A DNA stretch of 64,000 nucleotides from CALBPI01 sp942491885. Its GTDB lineage: Bacteria; Pseudomonadota; Gammaproteobacteria; Steroidobacterales; Woeseiaceae. The stretch lies in contig CALOCQ010000002.1 in the NCBI GenBank assembly GCA_942491885.1, positions 372,001 to 436,000 on the forward strand, written 5' to 3'. Numbering within the stretch: the first letter of the stretch is position 1; each line of letters begins with the position of its first letter. Position numbers and translations under genes: made by a program. Under the pieces are notes generated by a model. That model saw only the letters and a program-made list of their open reading frames with translations. It was not told the DNA's origin and did not search any database. Shown piece by piece: positions 9,327-18,146 of this stretch.

Positions 9327-11360
9327 CTACGCGCCACCCACCAGCAAGCGCTTCGCCTGCGCCACGACGTTATCGGTCGTAAATCCATACTTCTCAAACA
9401 ACTGCTCAGCCGGTGCCGACTCGCCGAACTGATCGATGCCGATCACGCCGCCGTTGTCACCAACGAACTGCCACCAGAAATTGGTGACGCCCGCTTCGAC
9501 TGCCAATCGCGGCGTGCCTTTGGCGCCCAATACCTGCTGCTGCCAGCGCGGCGGTTGCGCACTGAACACGTCGCAACAAGGCATCGACACGACCCGCGCC
9601 GCCACATCGTCTCCGGCTAACGCCTCGGCCGCCGCCAACGCAAGCGCCAACTCCGATCCTGTGGCCATGATGACAATATCAGGTTCGCCGCCTGTATCAC
9701 GCAGGATATACCCGCCGCGACGGATATGCTCGAGCTGCTCCGCGCTTCTGTCGACGAAAGGCAGATTCTGACGCGTCAGCACCAAAGCGCTCGGCGTGTC
9801 CTTTTGTTCAATGGCCTCGGCCCACGCAATCAGTGTCTCCGTGGTATCGGCCGGACGCCAGACATTCAGGTTCGGCATCAAACGCAGACTCGAAACATGC
9901 TCCACCGGCTGGTGCGTGGGCCCGTCTTCGCCAAGCCCGATCGAGTCATGCGTATACACCAGGATATTCCCGCAGCGCATTAGCGCCGCCATACGCACCG
10001 CGTTGCGGGCGTAGTCGGAGAAGGTCAGGAATGTGCCCGAGTAAGGGCGCACGCCACCATGCAGCTGCAGCCCGTTGCCGATCGCCGTCATGGCGAATTC
10101 CCGCACGCCGTAGTTGAGATAGTTACCCGCGGGGTTGGCCGCATCGAGCACCGATGAGCCGTCGTGATAGGTGCAGTTCGAGCCGGTCAGATCCGCCGAT
10201 CCGCCGAGCAGTTCAGGCATCGCGTCGGCCAGATGATTGAGCGCCGCCAGCGACGCCTTGCGGGTCGCCATTGTCGCGCCAGCCGAAGTCGTCTCGGCAA
10301 GCGCCTTGCTGACAATCTGTGCCCAGTTATCCGGCAACTCGCCGTGCATGCGGCGTGTCAACTCAGCCGCAGCACCCGGATGCGCCTTCGCATACGAGGC
10401 GTATCTCTGCTGCCAGTCAGATTCGTGACTGGCGCCGCGCTTTTTCGCGTCCCAGCCTTCGGCAACATCATCAGGAATTTCGAACGGCGGATACGGCCAG
10501 TCCAGCGCTTTGCGCGCCGCCGCGATTTCTTCGTCGCCGAGCGGCGCGCCATGCGTCGAGGCACTGCCTTGCTTGTTCGGTGCGCCGAAGCCAATGACGG
10601 TTTTGCAGCAGATGAGTGTCGGTTTAGCTGTTTCGGCGCGCGCCGTGCGGATCGCCTTGGCAATCGCGTCGGCATTGTGGCCGTCGACGTCGGCAATAAC
10701 CTGCCAGCCATAGGCCTGGAATCGCTTCACAGTGTCGTCGGTAAACCAGCCCTTAACATCGCCATCGATAGAGATACCGTTGTCGTCGTACAGGCAGATC
10801 AGCTTGCCCAGTGCCAGCGTGCCGGCCAGCGAGCAGGCCTCGTGCGAGATGCCCTCCATCAGGCAACCGTCGCCGACAAACGTATAGGTGTGATGGTCCA
10901 CAATGTCGAAGCCCGGACGATTGAACGTCGCGGCCAGATGCTTCTCGGCGATCGCCATGCCAACGGCATTGGTGATGCCCTGGCCCAGCGGGCCCGTCGT
11001 GGTTTCAATACCAAGCGCGAGATCGCGTTCCGGGTGCCCGGCTGTGTGCGACCCAAGCTGGCGGAAGTCGCGGATCTGCTGCATCGACAACGGATAGCCA
11101 CTGAGGTGCAACAATGAATAGAGCAGCATTGAGGCATGCCCGTTGGACAGCACGAAGCGGTCGCGGTCCCACCACTCCGGATTCGCCGGGTTGTGCTTGA
11201 GGAAATCGTTCCACAACACCTCGGCGATATCCGCCATGCCCATGGGCGCGCCCGGGTGCCCCGAGTTCGCCGCCTGAACCGCATCCATGGACAACGCCCT
11301 GATGGCATTGGCCAACTTCCGGCGTTTGGCCGCCGCTTCACCCTTGGAACTGCTCGACAT
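9327..11360 (-). CDS. tkt: Transketolase
   Basis: 677 residues, full length. The N-terminal AANSGHPGAPMG segment, the thiamine-diphosphate motif GDGCLMEG followed by the usual 30-residue spacing to a conserved DNN-type loop, and the central pyrimidine-domain region GLGEDGPTHQPVEH are diagnostic. It transfers two-carbon ketol units in the non-oxidative pentose phosphate pathway (and in the Calvin cycle where present). It is the first gene of the minus-strand glycolytic run and is divergent from metK. Its leader to the shared intergenic region is about 150 nt. No phosphoribulokinase or RuBisCO is in view, so a Calvin role is not supported. Confidence 0.96.
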   Translation of the reverse strand: MSSSSKGEAAAKRRKLANAIRALSMDAVQAANSGHPGAPMGMADIAEVLWNDFLKHNPANPEWWDRDRFVLSNGHASMLLYSLLHLSGYPLSMQQIRDFRQLGSHTAGHPERDLALGIETTTGPLGQGITNAVGMAIAEKHLAATFNRPGFDIVDHHTYTFVGDGCLMEGISHEACSLAGTLALGKLICLYDDNGISIDGDVKGWFTDDTVKRFQAYGWQVIADVDGHNADAIAKAIRTARAETAKPTLICCKTVIGFGAPNKQGSASTHGAPLGDEEIAAARKALDWPYPPFEIPDDVAEGWDAKKRGASHESDWQQRYASYAKAHPGAAAELTRRMHGELPDNWAQIVSKALAETTSAGATMATRKASLAALNHLADAMPELLGGSADLTGSNCTYHDGSSVLDAANPAGNYLNYGVREFAMTAIGNGLQLHGGVRPYSGTFLTFSDYARNAVRMAALMRCGNILVYTHDSIGLGEDGPTHQPVEHVSSLRLMPNLNVWRPADTTETLIAWAEAIEQKDTPSALVLTRQNLPFVDRSAEQLEHIRRGGYILRDTGGEPDIVIMATGSELALALAAAEALAGDDVAARVVSMPCCDVFSAQPPRWQQQVLGAKGTPRLAVEAGVTNFWWQFVGDNGGVIGIDQFGESAPAEQLFEKYGFTTDNVVAQAKRLLVGGA

Positions 11361-11494
11361 GGTATTTCCGAAAATTCAGAGCGGCGCATTGTCGCCTTTT
11401 GGCGAGGCACGGGCAAGCCGCGGCGGCGGAAAATGCGCCCGCACGGCAAAGACCGGCGAAACAAGGGGTTCGCTGGCGCATCAGTCCCGCTGTT

Positions 11495-11503
11495 TGCTAT
11501 AAT
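11495..11503 (+). promoter_or_regulatory. Extended -10 promoter for metK
   Basis: The nine bases TGCTATAAT form a perfect -10 hexamer (11498-11503) preceded by the TGn extension. No convincing -35 is found 16-18 bp upstream, which is typical of extended -10 promoters. Transcription would start near 11510 and give a leader of about 150 nt before metK. It lies in the divergent tkt/metK intergenic region. Confidence 0.6.
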
Positions 11504-11509
11504 TTTGGG

Positions 11510-11658
11510 CTAATTAAAGATTGGGCGCGCTTGACAGGCGCCCGCGCCGTTCCATTTGCGCAACGCACCGTTGCGATATCCCGCTAAAATTCCGGGCGAT
11601 ACACCGACAGGTGATTGTCGCACTTACTAAAATTCCAGACCCCAGGTTAATCGCTACC
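11510..11658 (+). promoter_or_regulatory. Long structured 5' leader of metK (candidate cis-regulatory RNA)
   Basis: The leader can form a 6-bp GC stem (11523-11528 with 11538-11543), a perfect 6-bp stem with a 5-nt loop (11559-11564 with 11570-11575), and a CCCG/CGGG stem (11580-11583 with 11593-11596). A CACC/GGTG hairpin (11602-11605 with 11610-11613) is mutually exclusive with a CGACA/TGTCG hairpin (11605-11609 with 11616-11620). The decamer CTAAAATTCC occurs twice, at 11584 and 11627. It does not match a SAM or SAH riboswitch class that I can recognise by eye. A regulatory function is inference. Confidence 0.35.
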
Positions 11659-12825
11659 ATGACAAACGCTTATCTGTTCACTTCAGAATCTGTTTCTGAA
11701 GGCCACCCTGACAAAGTATCAGACCAGATCTCGGATGCCATTCTCGACAAAATCCTCGAGCAAGACACCAGCTGTCGCGTGGCGTGCGAGACTCTCGTCA
11801 AGACCGGCATGGTGCTGGTCGCCGGGGAAATCACCACCAGCGCCTGGGTCGACATCGAAGAGTTGGTGCGCGAGGTCGTGCTCGATATCGGCTACAACAG
11901 CTCTGACATGGGTTTTGACGGCAATTCCTGTGCGGTACTCAATGCCATCGGCAAACAATCGCCGGAAATCGCTCAAGGCGTAGACCGCAAGGCGCCCGAA
12001 GAACAGGGCGCCGGCGATCAGGGACTCATGTTCGGTTATGCCAGCAACGAAACTGATGTTCTGATGCCCGCGCCGATCACGTACGCGCACCGGCTGGTGA
12101 AACGCCAGGCCGAGGTGCGTAAGGCCGGCACGCTGCCGTGGCTGCGTCCGGACGCAAAAAGCCAGGTGACGTTCCGCTACGAGAACGACCAACCGGTAGG
12201 CATTCAGGCGGTCGTACTGTCGACCCAACACAGCGCCGATATTTCTCATAACGATCTGCAGGCCGCCGTGCGTGAGCACATCATCGAGCCGGTGCTGCCG
12301 GCCGAATGGTTGAGTGATGACACGCTCTACCACATCAACCCGACCGGTCGCTTCGAAATCGGCGGCCCGGTAGGCGACTGCGGTTTGACCGGGCGCAAGA
12401 TCATCGTCGACACCTATGGCGGCGCCGCGCGCCACGGCGGTGGCGCATTCTCCGGCAAAGATCCCTCGAAAGTCGACCGCTCAGCCGCTTACGCCTGTCG
12501 CTATGTCGCCAAAAACATTGTTGCCGCCGGGTTGGCGGAGCGCTGTGAAGTTCAGGTGTCTTACGCGATCGGCGTCGCCGAGCCGACCTCTATTACCGTG
12601 CAGACATTCGGCACCGGCAAGATCAGCGAGGCTGCATTGACCGCGCTGGTGCGCGAGCACTTCGACCTGCGCCCGTACGGGATCCTGCAGATGCTCGACC
12701 TGATACGCCCCATCTATCGCCAGACAGCGGCCTATGGCCATTTCGGCCGCGAAGATATCGACCTGTCATGGGAACGTACTGACCGCGCCGACGCCTTACG
12801 GGCCGCCGGCGAAAAAGCCGCCTGA
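11659..12825 (+). CDS. metK: S-adenosylmethionine synthetase
   Basis: 388 residues from the ATG at 11659. The reading frame extends upstream, but homology starts at LFTSESVSEGHPDK, so this ATG is chosen. The signatures GEGHPDK-like SEGHPDK, GAGDQGLMFGYA, and the C-terminal GGGAFSGKDPSKVDRS loop are diagnostic. It makes S-adenosylmethionine from methionine and ATP. It is followed 64 bp later by ahcY, which removes the product inhibitor S-adenosylhomocysteine, so the two probably form an activated-methyl-cycle unit. It has an extended -10 promoter and a long potentially structured leader. Confidence 0.97.
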   Translation: MTNAYLFTSESVSEGHPDKVSDQISDAILDKILEQDTSCRVACETLVKTGMVLVAGEITTSAWVDIEELVREVVLDIGYNSSDMGFDGNSCAVLNAIGKQSPEIAQGVDRKAPEEQGAGDQGLMFGYASNETDVLMPAPITYAHRLVKRQAEVRKAGTLPWLRPDAKSQVTFRYENDQPVGIQAVVLSTQHSADISHNDLQAAVREHIIEPVLPAEWLSDDTLYHINPTGRFEIGGPVGDCGLTGRKIIVDTYGGAARHGGGAFSGKDPSKVDRSAAYACRYVAKNIVAAGLAERCEVQVSYAIGVAEPTSITVQTFGTGKISEAALTALVREHFDLRPYGILQMLDLIRPIYRQTAAYGHFGREDIDLSWERTDRADALRAAGEKAA

Positions 12826-12889
12826 GCGATCAAGCCCGGCGCCTCCACACAAACACGCTTCAAGAAAAACTGAACCACAAGGAGCTCTC

Positions 12890-14203
12890 ATGAGCAGCAA
12901 CGCGAAAGCGATACCGACCGAAGACTACAAGGTCGCAGACATCAGCCTGGCCGAATGGGGCCGCAAGGAAATTGCAATCGCGGAATCCGAGATGCCGGGT
13001 TTGATGGCGCTGCGCGATGAATTTGGCGCGGACCAGCCACTCAAGGGCGCGCGGATTGCCGGCTGCCTCCACATGACGATCCAGACGGCCGTACTTATTG
13101 AAACGCTGACCGCACTGGGCGCCGATGTGCGCTGGTCGTCATGCAATATCTTTTCGACTCAGGATCAGGCTGCGGCCGCGATTGCGACAACCGGCGTACC
13201 GGTATTCGCCTGGCGTGGCGAAACAGAGGATGAATACTGGTGGTGTGTTGAGCAGACCATCAACGGCCCCGAAGGCTGGACACCTAACATGATTCTCGAT
13301 GACGGCGGCGACCTCACCGGGCTGGTGCACGACAAATACCCGGCTATCATGAAAGACGTACGCGGCGTGTCGGAAGAGACCACCACAGGCGTCAAGCGCC
13401 TCTACGACATGGCCAAGAAAGGCGAGCTGGACTGCCCGGCAATCAACGTCAACGACTCGGTCACCAAATCAAAATTCGACAACCTGTACGGCTGCCGCGA
13501 GTCCCTCGTCGATGGCATCAAGCGGGCTACCGACGTGATGATCGCGGGCAAAGTCGCGCTGGTCTGCGGCTATGGCGATGTCGGCAAAGGCAGCGCACAG
13601 AGCTTGCGCGGGCTGGGCGCCACCGTCTGGATTACAGAGATCGACCCGATCTGCGCACTGCAGGCCGCGATGGAAGGCTATCGCGTCGTACGTCTGGACG
13701 ACGTCGTCGATCAGGTCGATATCATCGTAACCGCGACCGGTAACTACCATGTCATCAACGGCGCGCAGCTTGAGCGCATGAAGGACCAGTCAATCGTCTG
13801 CAACATTGGTCATTTCGACAACGAAATCGACGTCGCCCACCTGCGCAAATTCGAGTGGGAAAACATCAAACCTCAGGTTGACCACGTCATTTTTCCTGAT
13901 GGTCGCCGGATCATCCTGCTGGCCGAAGGTCGGCTGGTTAACCTGGGATGTGGTACGGGTCACCCGAGCTTTGTCATGTCGGCCTCGTTCACCAATCAGG
14001 TGCTCGCGCAGATGGATCTGTGGAACAACCCGGAGAAGTACGAGAAGCAGGTTTACGTTTTGCCGAAGTATCTCGACGAGAAAGTGGCGGCCCTGCATCT
14101 CGACCGCATCGGCGCCAAACTGACCAAGCTCACGGGCGAACAGTCCGACTATTTTGCAACGCCCGTCGACGGGCCGTTCAAACCCGAGTCTTACCGATAC
14201 TGA
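12890..14203 (+). CDS. ahcY: Adenosylhomocysteinase (S-adenosyl-L-homocysteine hydrolase)
   Basis: 437 residues from ATG 12890, which is preceded by a good AAGGAGC Shine-Dalgarno. Landmarks are the N-terminal AGCLHMTIQTAVLIETL, the NAD-binding GYGDVGKGSAQSLRG, the VTATGN segment and the C-terminal GPFKPESYRY end that closes bacterial and eukaryotic enzymes. It hydrolyses S-adenosylhomocysteine to adenosine and homocysteine, using tightly bound NAD. The 64-bp gap after metK is too short and lacks the sequence of a SAH riboswitch. A strong terminator follows at 14227-14257. Confidence 0.97.
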   Translation: MSSNAKAIPTEDYKVADISLAEWGRKEIAIAESEMPGLMALRDEFGADQPLKGARIAGCLHMTIQTAVLIETLTALGADVRWSSCNIFSTQDQAAAAIATTGVPVFAWRGETEDEYWWCVEQTINGPEGWTPNMILDDGGDLTGLVHDKYPAIMKDVRGVSEETTTGVKRLYDMAKKGELDCPAINVNDSVTKSKFDNLYGCRESLVDGIKRATDVMIAGKVALVCGYGDVGKGSAQSLRGLGATVWITEIDPICALQAAMEGYRVVRLDDVVDQVDIIVTATGNYHVINGAQLERMKDQSIVCNIGHFDNEIDVAHLRKFEWENIKPQVDHVIFPDGRRIILLAEGRLVNLGCGTGHPSFVMSASFTNQVLAQMDLWNNPEKYEKQVYVLPKYLDEKVAALHLDRIGAKLTKLTGEQSDYFATPVDGPFKPESYRY

Positions 14204-14226
14204 CCCGCCGACGACCGGCGCTCGCG

Positions 14227-14257
14227 AAAAAGGCTCCTGCGGGGGCCTTTTTTGTTT
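14227..14257 (+). terminator. Rho-independent terminator after ahcY
   Basis: An A5 tract leads into a GGC(T)CC / GG(G)GCC stem with a TGCG loop and then a T6 run. It sits 24 bp after the ahcY stop and before cpdA, closing the metK-ahcY unit. Confidence 0.85.
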
Positions 14258-14293
14258 TACGCTCTGGCGCAGGTTGCGACTGCATGGATTGCA

Positions 14294-15058
14294 ATGAAAC
14301 GACTGCTGCACATTTCTGATACCCATCTGTTCGCGGATGAAAGCGCGACGCAACGCGGCGTCGTTACGGCCGCCAGTCTGGCCGCCGTTCTGGATGCATC
14401 GGCGGCACAGACGGCCGATATGGTGCTGATTTCCGGTGACTTGTGTCAGGACGAGAGTCGCGCAGGCTATCGGTTGCTGCGCAAGGCGCTGGCGCGCTTG
14501 TCCGCACCTGTGGTGTGCCTGCCCGGCAACCACGATGACCTGCGCTACATGCATGATGAGCTCGCCGGCGAACACATTCAGGTGCTGGGCAGCCACCCGA
14601 TCGGTAACTGGCGTTTGCTGGCACTCGACTGCACGGTGCCGGGCGCAGTGCACGGCACGCTCGGCGAACAGCGCCTGGCGGCCGCCGATGCCGCACTCAA
14701 GGCCAATCCTGAGCTGCCAACGCTGGTCAGCCTGCACCACCCACCCATCGCCTGCGGTTCGGACTGGCTCGATGGCAGCCGGCTGACTGATGGCGATGCT
14801 TTCATGCGCATGCTCGCCAACCACCATCAGGTACGCGGCGTGTTGTGCGGGCACATCCATCAGCAACTGGATCAGATGGTCGGTCATGTCCGCGTGCTGG
14901 CAACCCCGTCGACCTGCAAACAGTTCGCCGAGAACCACGATGCATATGCGACCGACGATCAGGCACCGGGCTGGCGATGGCTATCGCTGGGCGATAACGA
15001 TTTTGACACCCACGTCGGGCGTCTCACCGATAGTCGATATCAGGAAGTAATGCGATGA
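14294..15058 (+). CDS. cpdA: 3',5'-cyclic-AMP phosphodiesterase CpdA (calcineurin-like)
   Basis: 254 residues from ATG 14294 (MKRLLHISDTHLF). The five metallophosphoesterase motifs are visible in order: DTH, GDLCQD, GNHDD, HHPP and GHIH. Length and motif spacing match CpdA, which hydrolyses cAMP with a bimetal site and thereby damps CRP signalling (family knowledge). The in-frame upstream ATG at 14252 lies inside the T-run of the ahcY terminator, so the later ATG is preferred. The stop overlaps the start of the next gene by ATGA. A perfect CRP-type site elsewhere in the window (47726-47741) makes a cAMP circuit plausible. Confidence 0.9.
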   Translation: MKRLLHISDTHLFADESATQRGVVTAASLAAVLDASAAQTADMVLISGDLCQDESRAGYRLLRKALARLSAPVVCLPGNHDDLRYMHDELAGEHIQVLGSHPIGNWRLLALDCTVPGAVHGTLGEQRLAAADAALKANPELPTLVSLHHPPIACGSDWLDGSRLTDGDAFMRMLANHHQVRGVLCGHIHQQLDQMVGHVRVLATPSTCKQFAENHDAYATDDQAPGWRWLSLGDNDFDTHVGRLTDSRYQEVMR

Positions 15059-15933
15059 ACAGCAGGCTCCTTCTGGCCTTGCTACTCGGCCTGCTGGTCA
15101 GCGGGATTACGGCCGCGGACGGCAGCGACAGAGGTCTTGTCTGGCAACTCGATGGCGCAAATAACCGCATCTACCTCGTCGGCTCAATTCACCTACTACG
15201 CGAAGCGGACTACCCGCTGCCCGCACCGTTGGAGCGCGCCTACGCCGATGCCGAGTCGCTGGTGATGGAGCTCGACATGGACGATCTTGACGAGTCGGTT
15301 TTGGCAGCGAGCCTGTTCGCGATGGGACGTGCGATGGATGGTCAGACACTGGAGTCCCTTATCGGCGAGCAGCGCTTCGCGCAAGCGCGCGTCGAGGCGG
15401 CAGAGCTCGGCATCGATCTGTCCTTGTTGATGAGTGTAGAGCCGTGGCTGGCCGCAATGACAATCGAACAAATGGTGATGATGGACAACGGCTTCGACCC
15501 GCGCTTCGGGCTGGAAGCCCACTTCACCGCGCGCGCCGTGGAAGACAGCAAGGCGATCGTCGGCCTCGAGCGTGCGGTGGACCAACTCGCGATCCTCGAT
15601 CAGATGGCCATCGAGACGCAGGCCGAGATGTTAATGATGACGCTGGATGAAGCGGCGCTATTCTCATCCACGCTAAACGCTTTGGTGAGCAGCTGGCGCA
15701 GCGGTGATACAGGCTATTTCGAGTCGGAATTCATCGAACCGATGCGCGCATTTCCGGCGATCTATGAGGCCCTGCTGGTCAACCGCAACGCACAATGGGT
15801 GCCGGCGATCGAGCTGCTGCTGGATGATGACGACGATGTGATGATTGTTGTCGGGGCGGCCCATCTGGTGGGACAGCATAGCCTCGTCGAACTACTGACC
15901 AAGCGCGGCTACACGCTCAAACGACTGGACTGA
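15055..15933 (+). CDS. TraB/GumN family protein (secreted Tiki-like hydrolase fold)
   Basis: 292 residues. An N-terminal signal peptide (MNSRLLLALLLGLLVSGITAADG) precedes the paired GxxH motifs of the family: VGSIHLL near residue 41 and GAAHLVGQ near residue 268. TraB/GumN/PrgY proteins resemble Tiki metalloproteases; the bacterial members are mostly uncharacterised. It is translationally coupled to cpdA by an ATGA overlap. Its probable location is the periplasm. A specific substrate cannot be assigned. Confidence 0.85.
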   Translation: MNSRLLLALLLGLLVSGITAADGSDRGLVWQLDGANNRIYLVGSIHLLREADYPLPAPLERAYADAESLVMELDMDDLDESVLAASLFAMGRAMDGQTLESLIGEQRFAQARVEAAELGIDLSLLMSVEPWLAAMTIEQMVMMDNGFDPRFGLEAHFTARAVEDSKAIVGLERAVDQLAILDQMAIETQAEMLMMTLDEAALFSSTLNALVSSWRSGDTGYFESEFIEPMRAFPAIYEALLVNRNAQWVPAIELLLDDDDDVMIVVGAAHLVGQHSLVELLTKRGYTLKRLD

Positions 15934-15942
15934 CGTCTCGCG

Positions 15943-16107
15943 TCAGACTTCGACCATATCGAAGTCTTCCTTGCCGGCACCGCAATCGGGGCAACGCCAG
16001 GATAGCGGCACATCTTCCCAACGGGTTCGGGGATCAATGCCCGCCTCAGGATCGCCGGCTTCCTCATCATAGATATAGCCGCAGATCAGGCACATGTATG
16101 TCTTCAT
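15943..16107 (-). CDS. Rubredoxin
   Basis: A 54-residue protein translated from ATG 16105-16107 on the minus strand. It contains both iron-binding knuckles, CLICGY (Cys6, Cys9) and CPDCGAGK (Cys39, Cys42), plus the aromatic and acidic residues usual in rubredoxin (YIYDE, GDPEAGI). A single iron bound by four cysteines makes it a small electron carrier; its partner reductase is not in the window. It is divergent from hemL, a neighbourhood often seen in gammaproteobacteria, and ends 10 bp from the convergent TraB/GumN gene. Confidence 0.95.
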   Translation of the reverse strand: MKTYMCLICGYIYDEEAGDPEAGIDPRTRWEDVPLSWRCPDCGAGKEDFDMVEV

Positions 16108-16252
16108 TTCTAGATTCCCGGACGGTTGCAGACGTTCTGAACGGCTCTCATGTATTCGGCAAGACCCGTTTCATCGGCGCATGATACCAGTACACGCGCG
16201 TGCGTGTTTGATGCGCGTTACAATACCCAGATCAACTTAATGAGGTGACACG

Positions 16253-17548
16253 GTGAGTCTTTTTCAGGAAGCACAACGCTACATCCCGGGCGGCGTAAAT
16301 TCGCCGGTCCGCGCATTCAATGGAGTTGGCGGAGAGCCGCTGTTTTTCAAGCGCGCAAAAGGCGCGCATGTATGGACAGAGGACGGGCGCGAGCTGATTG
16401 ATTACATCGGCTCATGGGGCCCGATGATTCTTGGCCACGCGCATCCCGCGGTCATAGAGGCGGTTCAGAAAACTGCGGCAGACGGACTCAGTTTTGGCGC
16501 ACCCTGCGCGCTCGAAACGGCGCTGGCCAAGAAAGTCTGCGAAATGGTCGAGTCCGTCGAGCGCGTACGCATGGTCAGCTCGGGCACGGAAGCGACCATG
16601 AGTGCTTTGCGACTGGCACGTGGCTTCACCGGTCGCGAGACGATCGTCAAATTCGAGGGCTGCTACCACGGTCACTCGGACTCGTTGCTGATCAAGGCGG
16701 GCTCAGGTGCGCTGACGCTCGGCGTGCCGAGTTCACCCGGGGTGCCGAAGGCGCTCGCCGACCACACGATTACGCTCGATTTCAACGATGCACAGCAAGT
16801 GCGTGACCTGTTCGCCAAGCGTGGCGACGACATCGCCTGCATCATCGTCGAACCGATTGCCGGCAACATGAATTTCGTGCCGCCGGCACCGGGCTTCCTC
16901 GAAACCTTACGCGAGGTATGCACCGAGTCGGGTGCGATATTGATTTTTGATGAAGTGATGACCGGTTTCCGCGTTGCGGCCGGCGGCGCGCAGGCGGTGT
17001 ATGGCGTCACGCCAGACATGACTACGCTCGGCAAAGTCATCGGCGGCGGCATGCCTGCTGCCGCTTTCGGCGGTCGGCGCGACATCATGGAGCACATTGC
17101 ACCAATGGGGCCTGTCTACCAAGCGGGCACCTTATCCGGAAATCCGGTCGCGATGGCGGCGGGACTTGCGACGCTTGAGCTTGTCGATACGCCCGGGTTC
17201 CACGATAAGTTGCGCGCGTCCTGCGACCGCTTGCTCACGGGTTTCCGTGCGGCCGCGAAAGCCAACGACGTACCGATGAACACCGCGGCAGAAGGCGGCA
17301 TGTTCGGCTTTGTATTCTCGGAAGCAGATGCGATTACGAGTTTCGCCGATATCTGTGCAGCAGATATCGACTACTTCAAACACTTCTTCCACGCCATGCT
17401 TGATCGCGGTGTCTATCTGGCGCCGTCGGCTTTTGAGGCCGGCTTTATCTCCGCCGCGCATTCTGAAGATGACATCGACCAAACGATTGAGCGCGCGCAT
17501 GACGCGATGGCGGCACTCGCCAAAACCGGCAATCGCGCATCGGCCTAG
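16253..17548 (+). CDS. hemL: Glutamate-1-semialdehyde 2,1-aminomutase
   Basis: 431 residues, starting at GTG 16253 with a GAGGTG Shine-Dalgarno 8 bp upstream. Landmarks are the N-terminal YIPGGVNSPVRAF, the SSGTEATMSA loop, the FDEVMTGFRV cofactor-binding strand and TTLGKVIGGGMP with the PLP lysine at residue 261. The enzyme forms 5-aminolevulinate from glutamate 1-semialdehyde in the C5 pathway of tetrapyrrole synthesis. Divergent from rubredoxin; convergent with the LON-domain gene with 4 bp between stops. Confidence 0.97.
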   Translation: MSLFQEAQRYIPGGVNSPVRAFNGVGGEPLFFKRAKGAHVWTEDGRELIDYIGSWGPMILGHAHPAVIEAVQKTAADGLSFGAPCALETALAKKVCEMVESVERVRMVSSGTEATMSALRLARGFTGRETIVKFEGCYHGHSDSLLIKAGSGALTLGVPSSPGVPKALADHTITLDFNDAQQVRDLFAKRGDDIACIIVEPIAGNMNFVPPAPGFLETLREVCTESGAILIFDEVMTGFRVAAGGAQAVYGVTPDMTTLGKVIGGGMPAAAFGGRRDIMEHIAPMGPVYQAGTLSGNPVAMAAGLATLELVDTPGFHDKLRASCDRLLTGFRAAAKANDVPMNTAAEGGMFGFVFSEADAITSFADICAADIDYFKHFFHAMLDRGVYLAPSAFEAGFISAAHSEDDIDQTIERAHDAMAALAKTGNRASA

Positions 17549-17552
17549 GTGA

Positions 17553-18146
17553 CTACTGCCGGGTGTCGTCAGGCACCCGGCGTAGCACGCTCGTGATCAG
17601 CTCGAGGCGCGCCAACGGGTCGGTGATTTCAAGGCAATGCTGTTTCTGGGCAATGCTGAGCGGCAGGATTTCACAGTAGCGATAGCCAACCCAGCTGGCA
17701 TCGTCCATGCGCCGCGGTAAGTCCGCGTATAACTTGCCAAGATCATCCAGAACGCTGTCCAGCATTTCCGCCAGTGGCGCGAAATCCTCCGGCAGCGCGA
17801 CCACCGGCTCGTCTTCCAGCAACGCTACCGTCGCAATGCGCAATCCATCTGTCTGGGTGCGCTCTGAGACCATGCGAAAACGCTGTTGGCCGGTGGCCGT
17901 GATGCCAAGCAATCCGTCACTGCCCTGATACCAGTCGCTGATCAGCGCCAGCGTACCGACGTCATGCACCAGCGAAGGCCCTACCTCGCGTCCTTCGCTA
18001 ATCCCGACAACGCCGAATGGTTCGGGGCCGCGCAAACAGCGACTCACCATATCGAGGTAGCGTGTCTCGAACAGCCTGAGCGGCAACGGGCCGCCCGGGT
18101 ATAACACCGTCCCCAATGGGAACAGCGGCACTTCCTGCGTATTCAT
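17553..18146 (-). CDS. LON peptidase substrate-binding domain protein
   Basis: 197 residues consisting of the Lon N-terminal (LAN) substrate-binding fold only: PLFPLGTVLYPGGPLPLRLFETRYLDM at the start is diagnostic (family PF02190, as I recall it). There is no ATPase or protease domain, so it is a stand-alone LAN protein, not Lon. Its function is unknown; a substrate adaptor role is inference. It overlaps the mpl stop by four bases (ATGA), so it is translationally coupled to mpl. Confidence 0.88.
   Translation of the reverse strand: MNTQEVPLFPLGTVLYPGGPLPLRLFETRYLDMVSRCLRGPEPFGVVGISEGREVGPSLVHDVGTLALISDWYQGSDGLLGITATGQQRFRMVSERTQTDGLRIATVALLEDEPVVALPEDFAPLAEMLDSVLDDLGKLYADLPRRMDDASWVGYRYCEILPLSIAQKQHCLEITDPLARLELITSVLRRVPDDTRQ

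Noticed and set aside
10164..11117. 317-codon plus-strand frame opposite tkt
   Set aside because: Antisense to transketolase, with arginine-rich shadow composition and no ribosome site or motif.
12826..12889. SAH riboswitch before ahcY
   Set aside because: The gap is 64 bp and lacks the conserved core; a plain ribosome site is present.
13790..14938. 382-codon open frame on the minus strand across ahcY and cpdA
   Set aside because: It is antisense to two well-identified genes and spans their terminator; it has histidine- and glutamine-rich composition typical of shadow frames in GC-rich genes.
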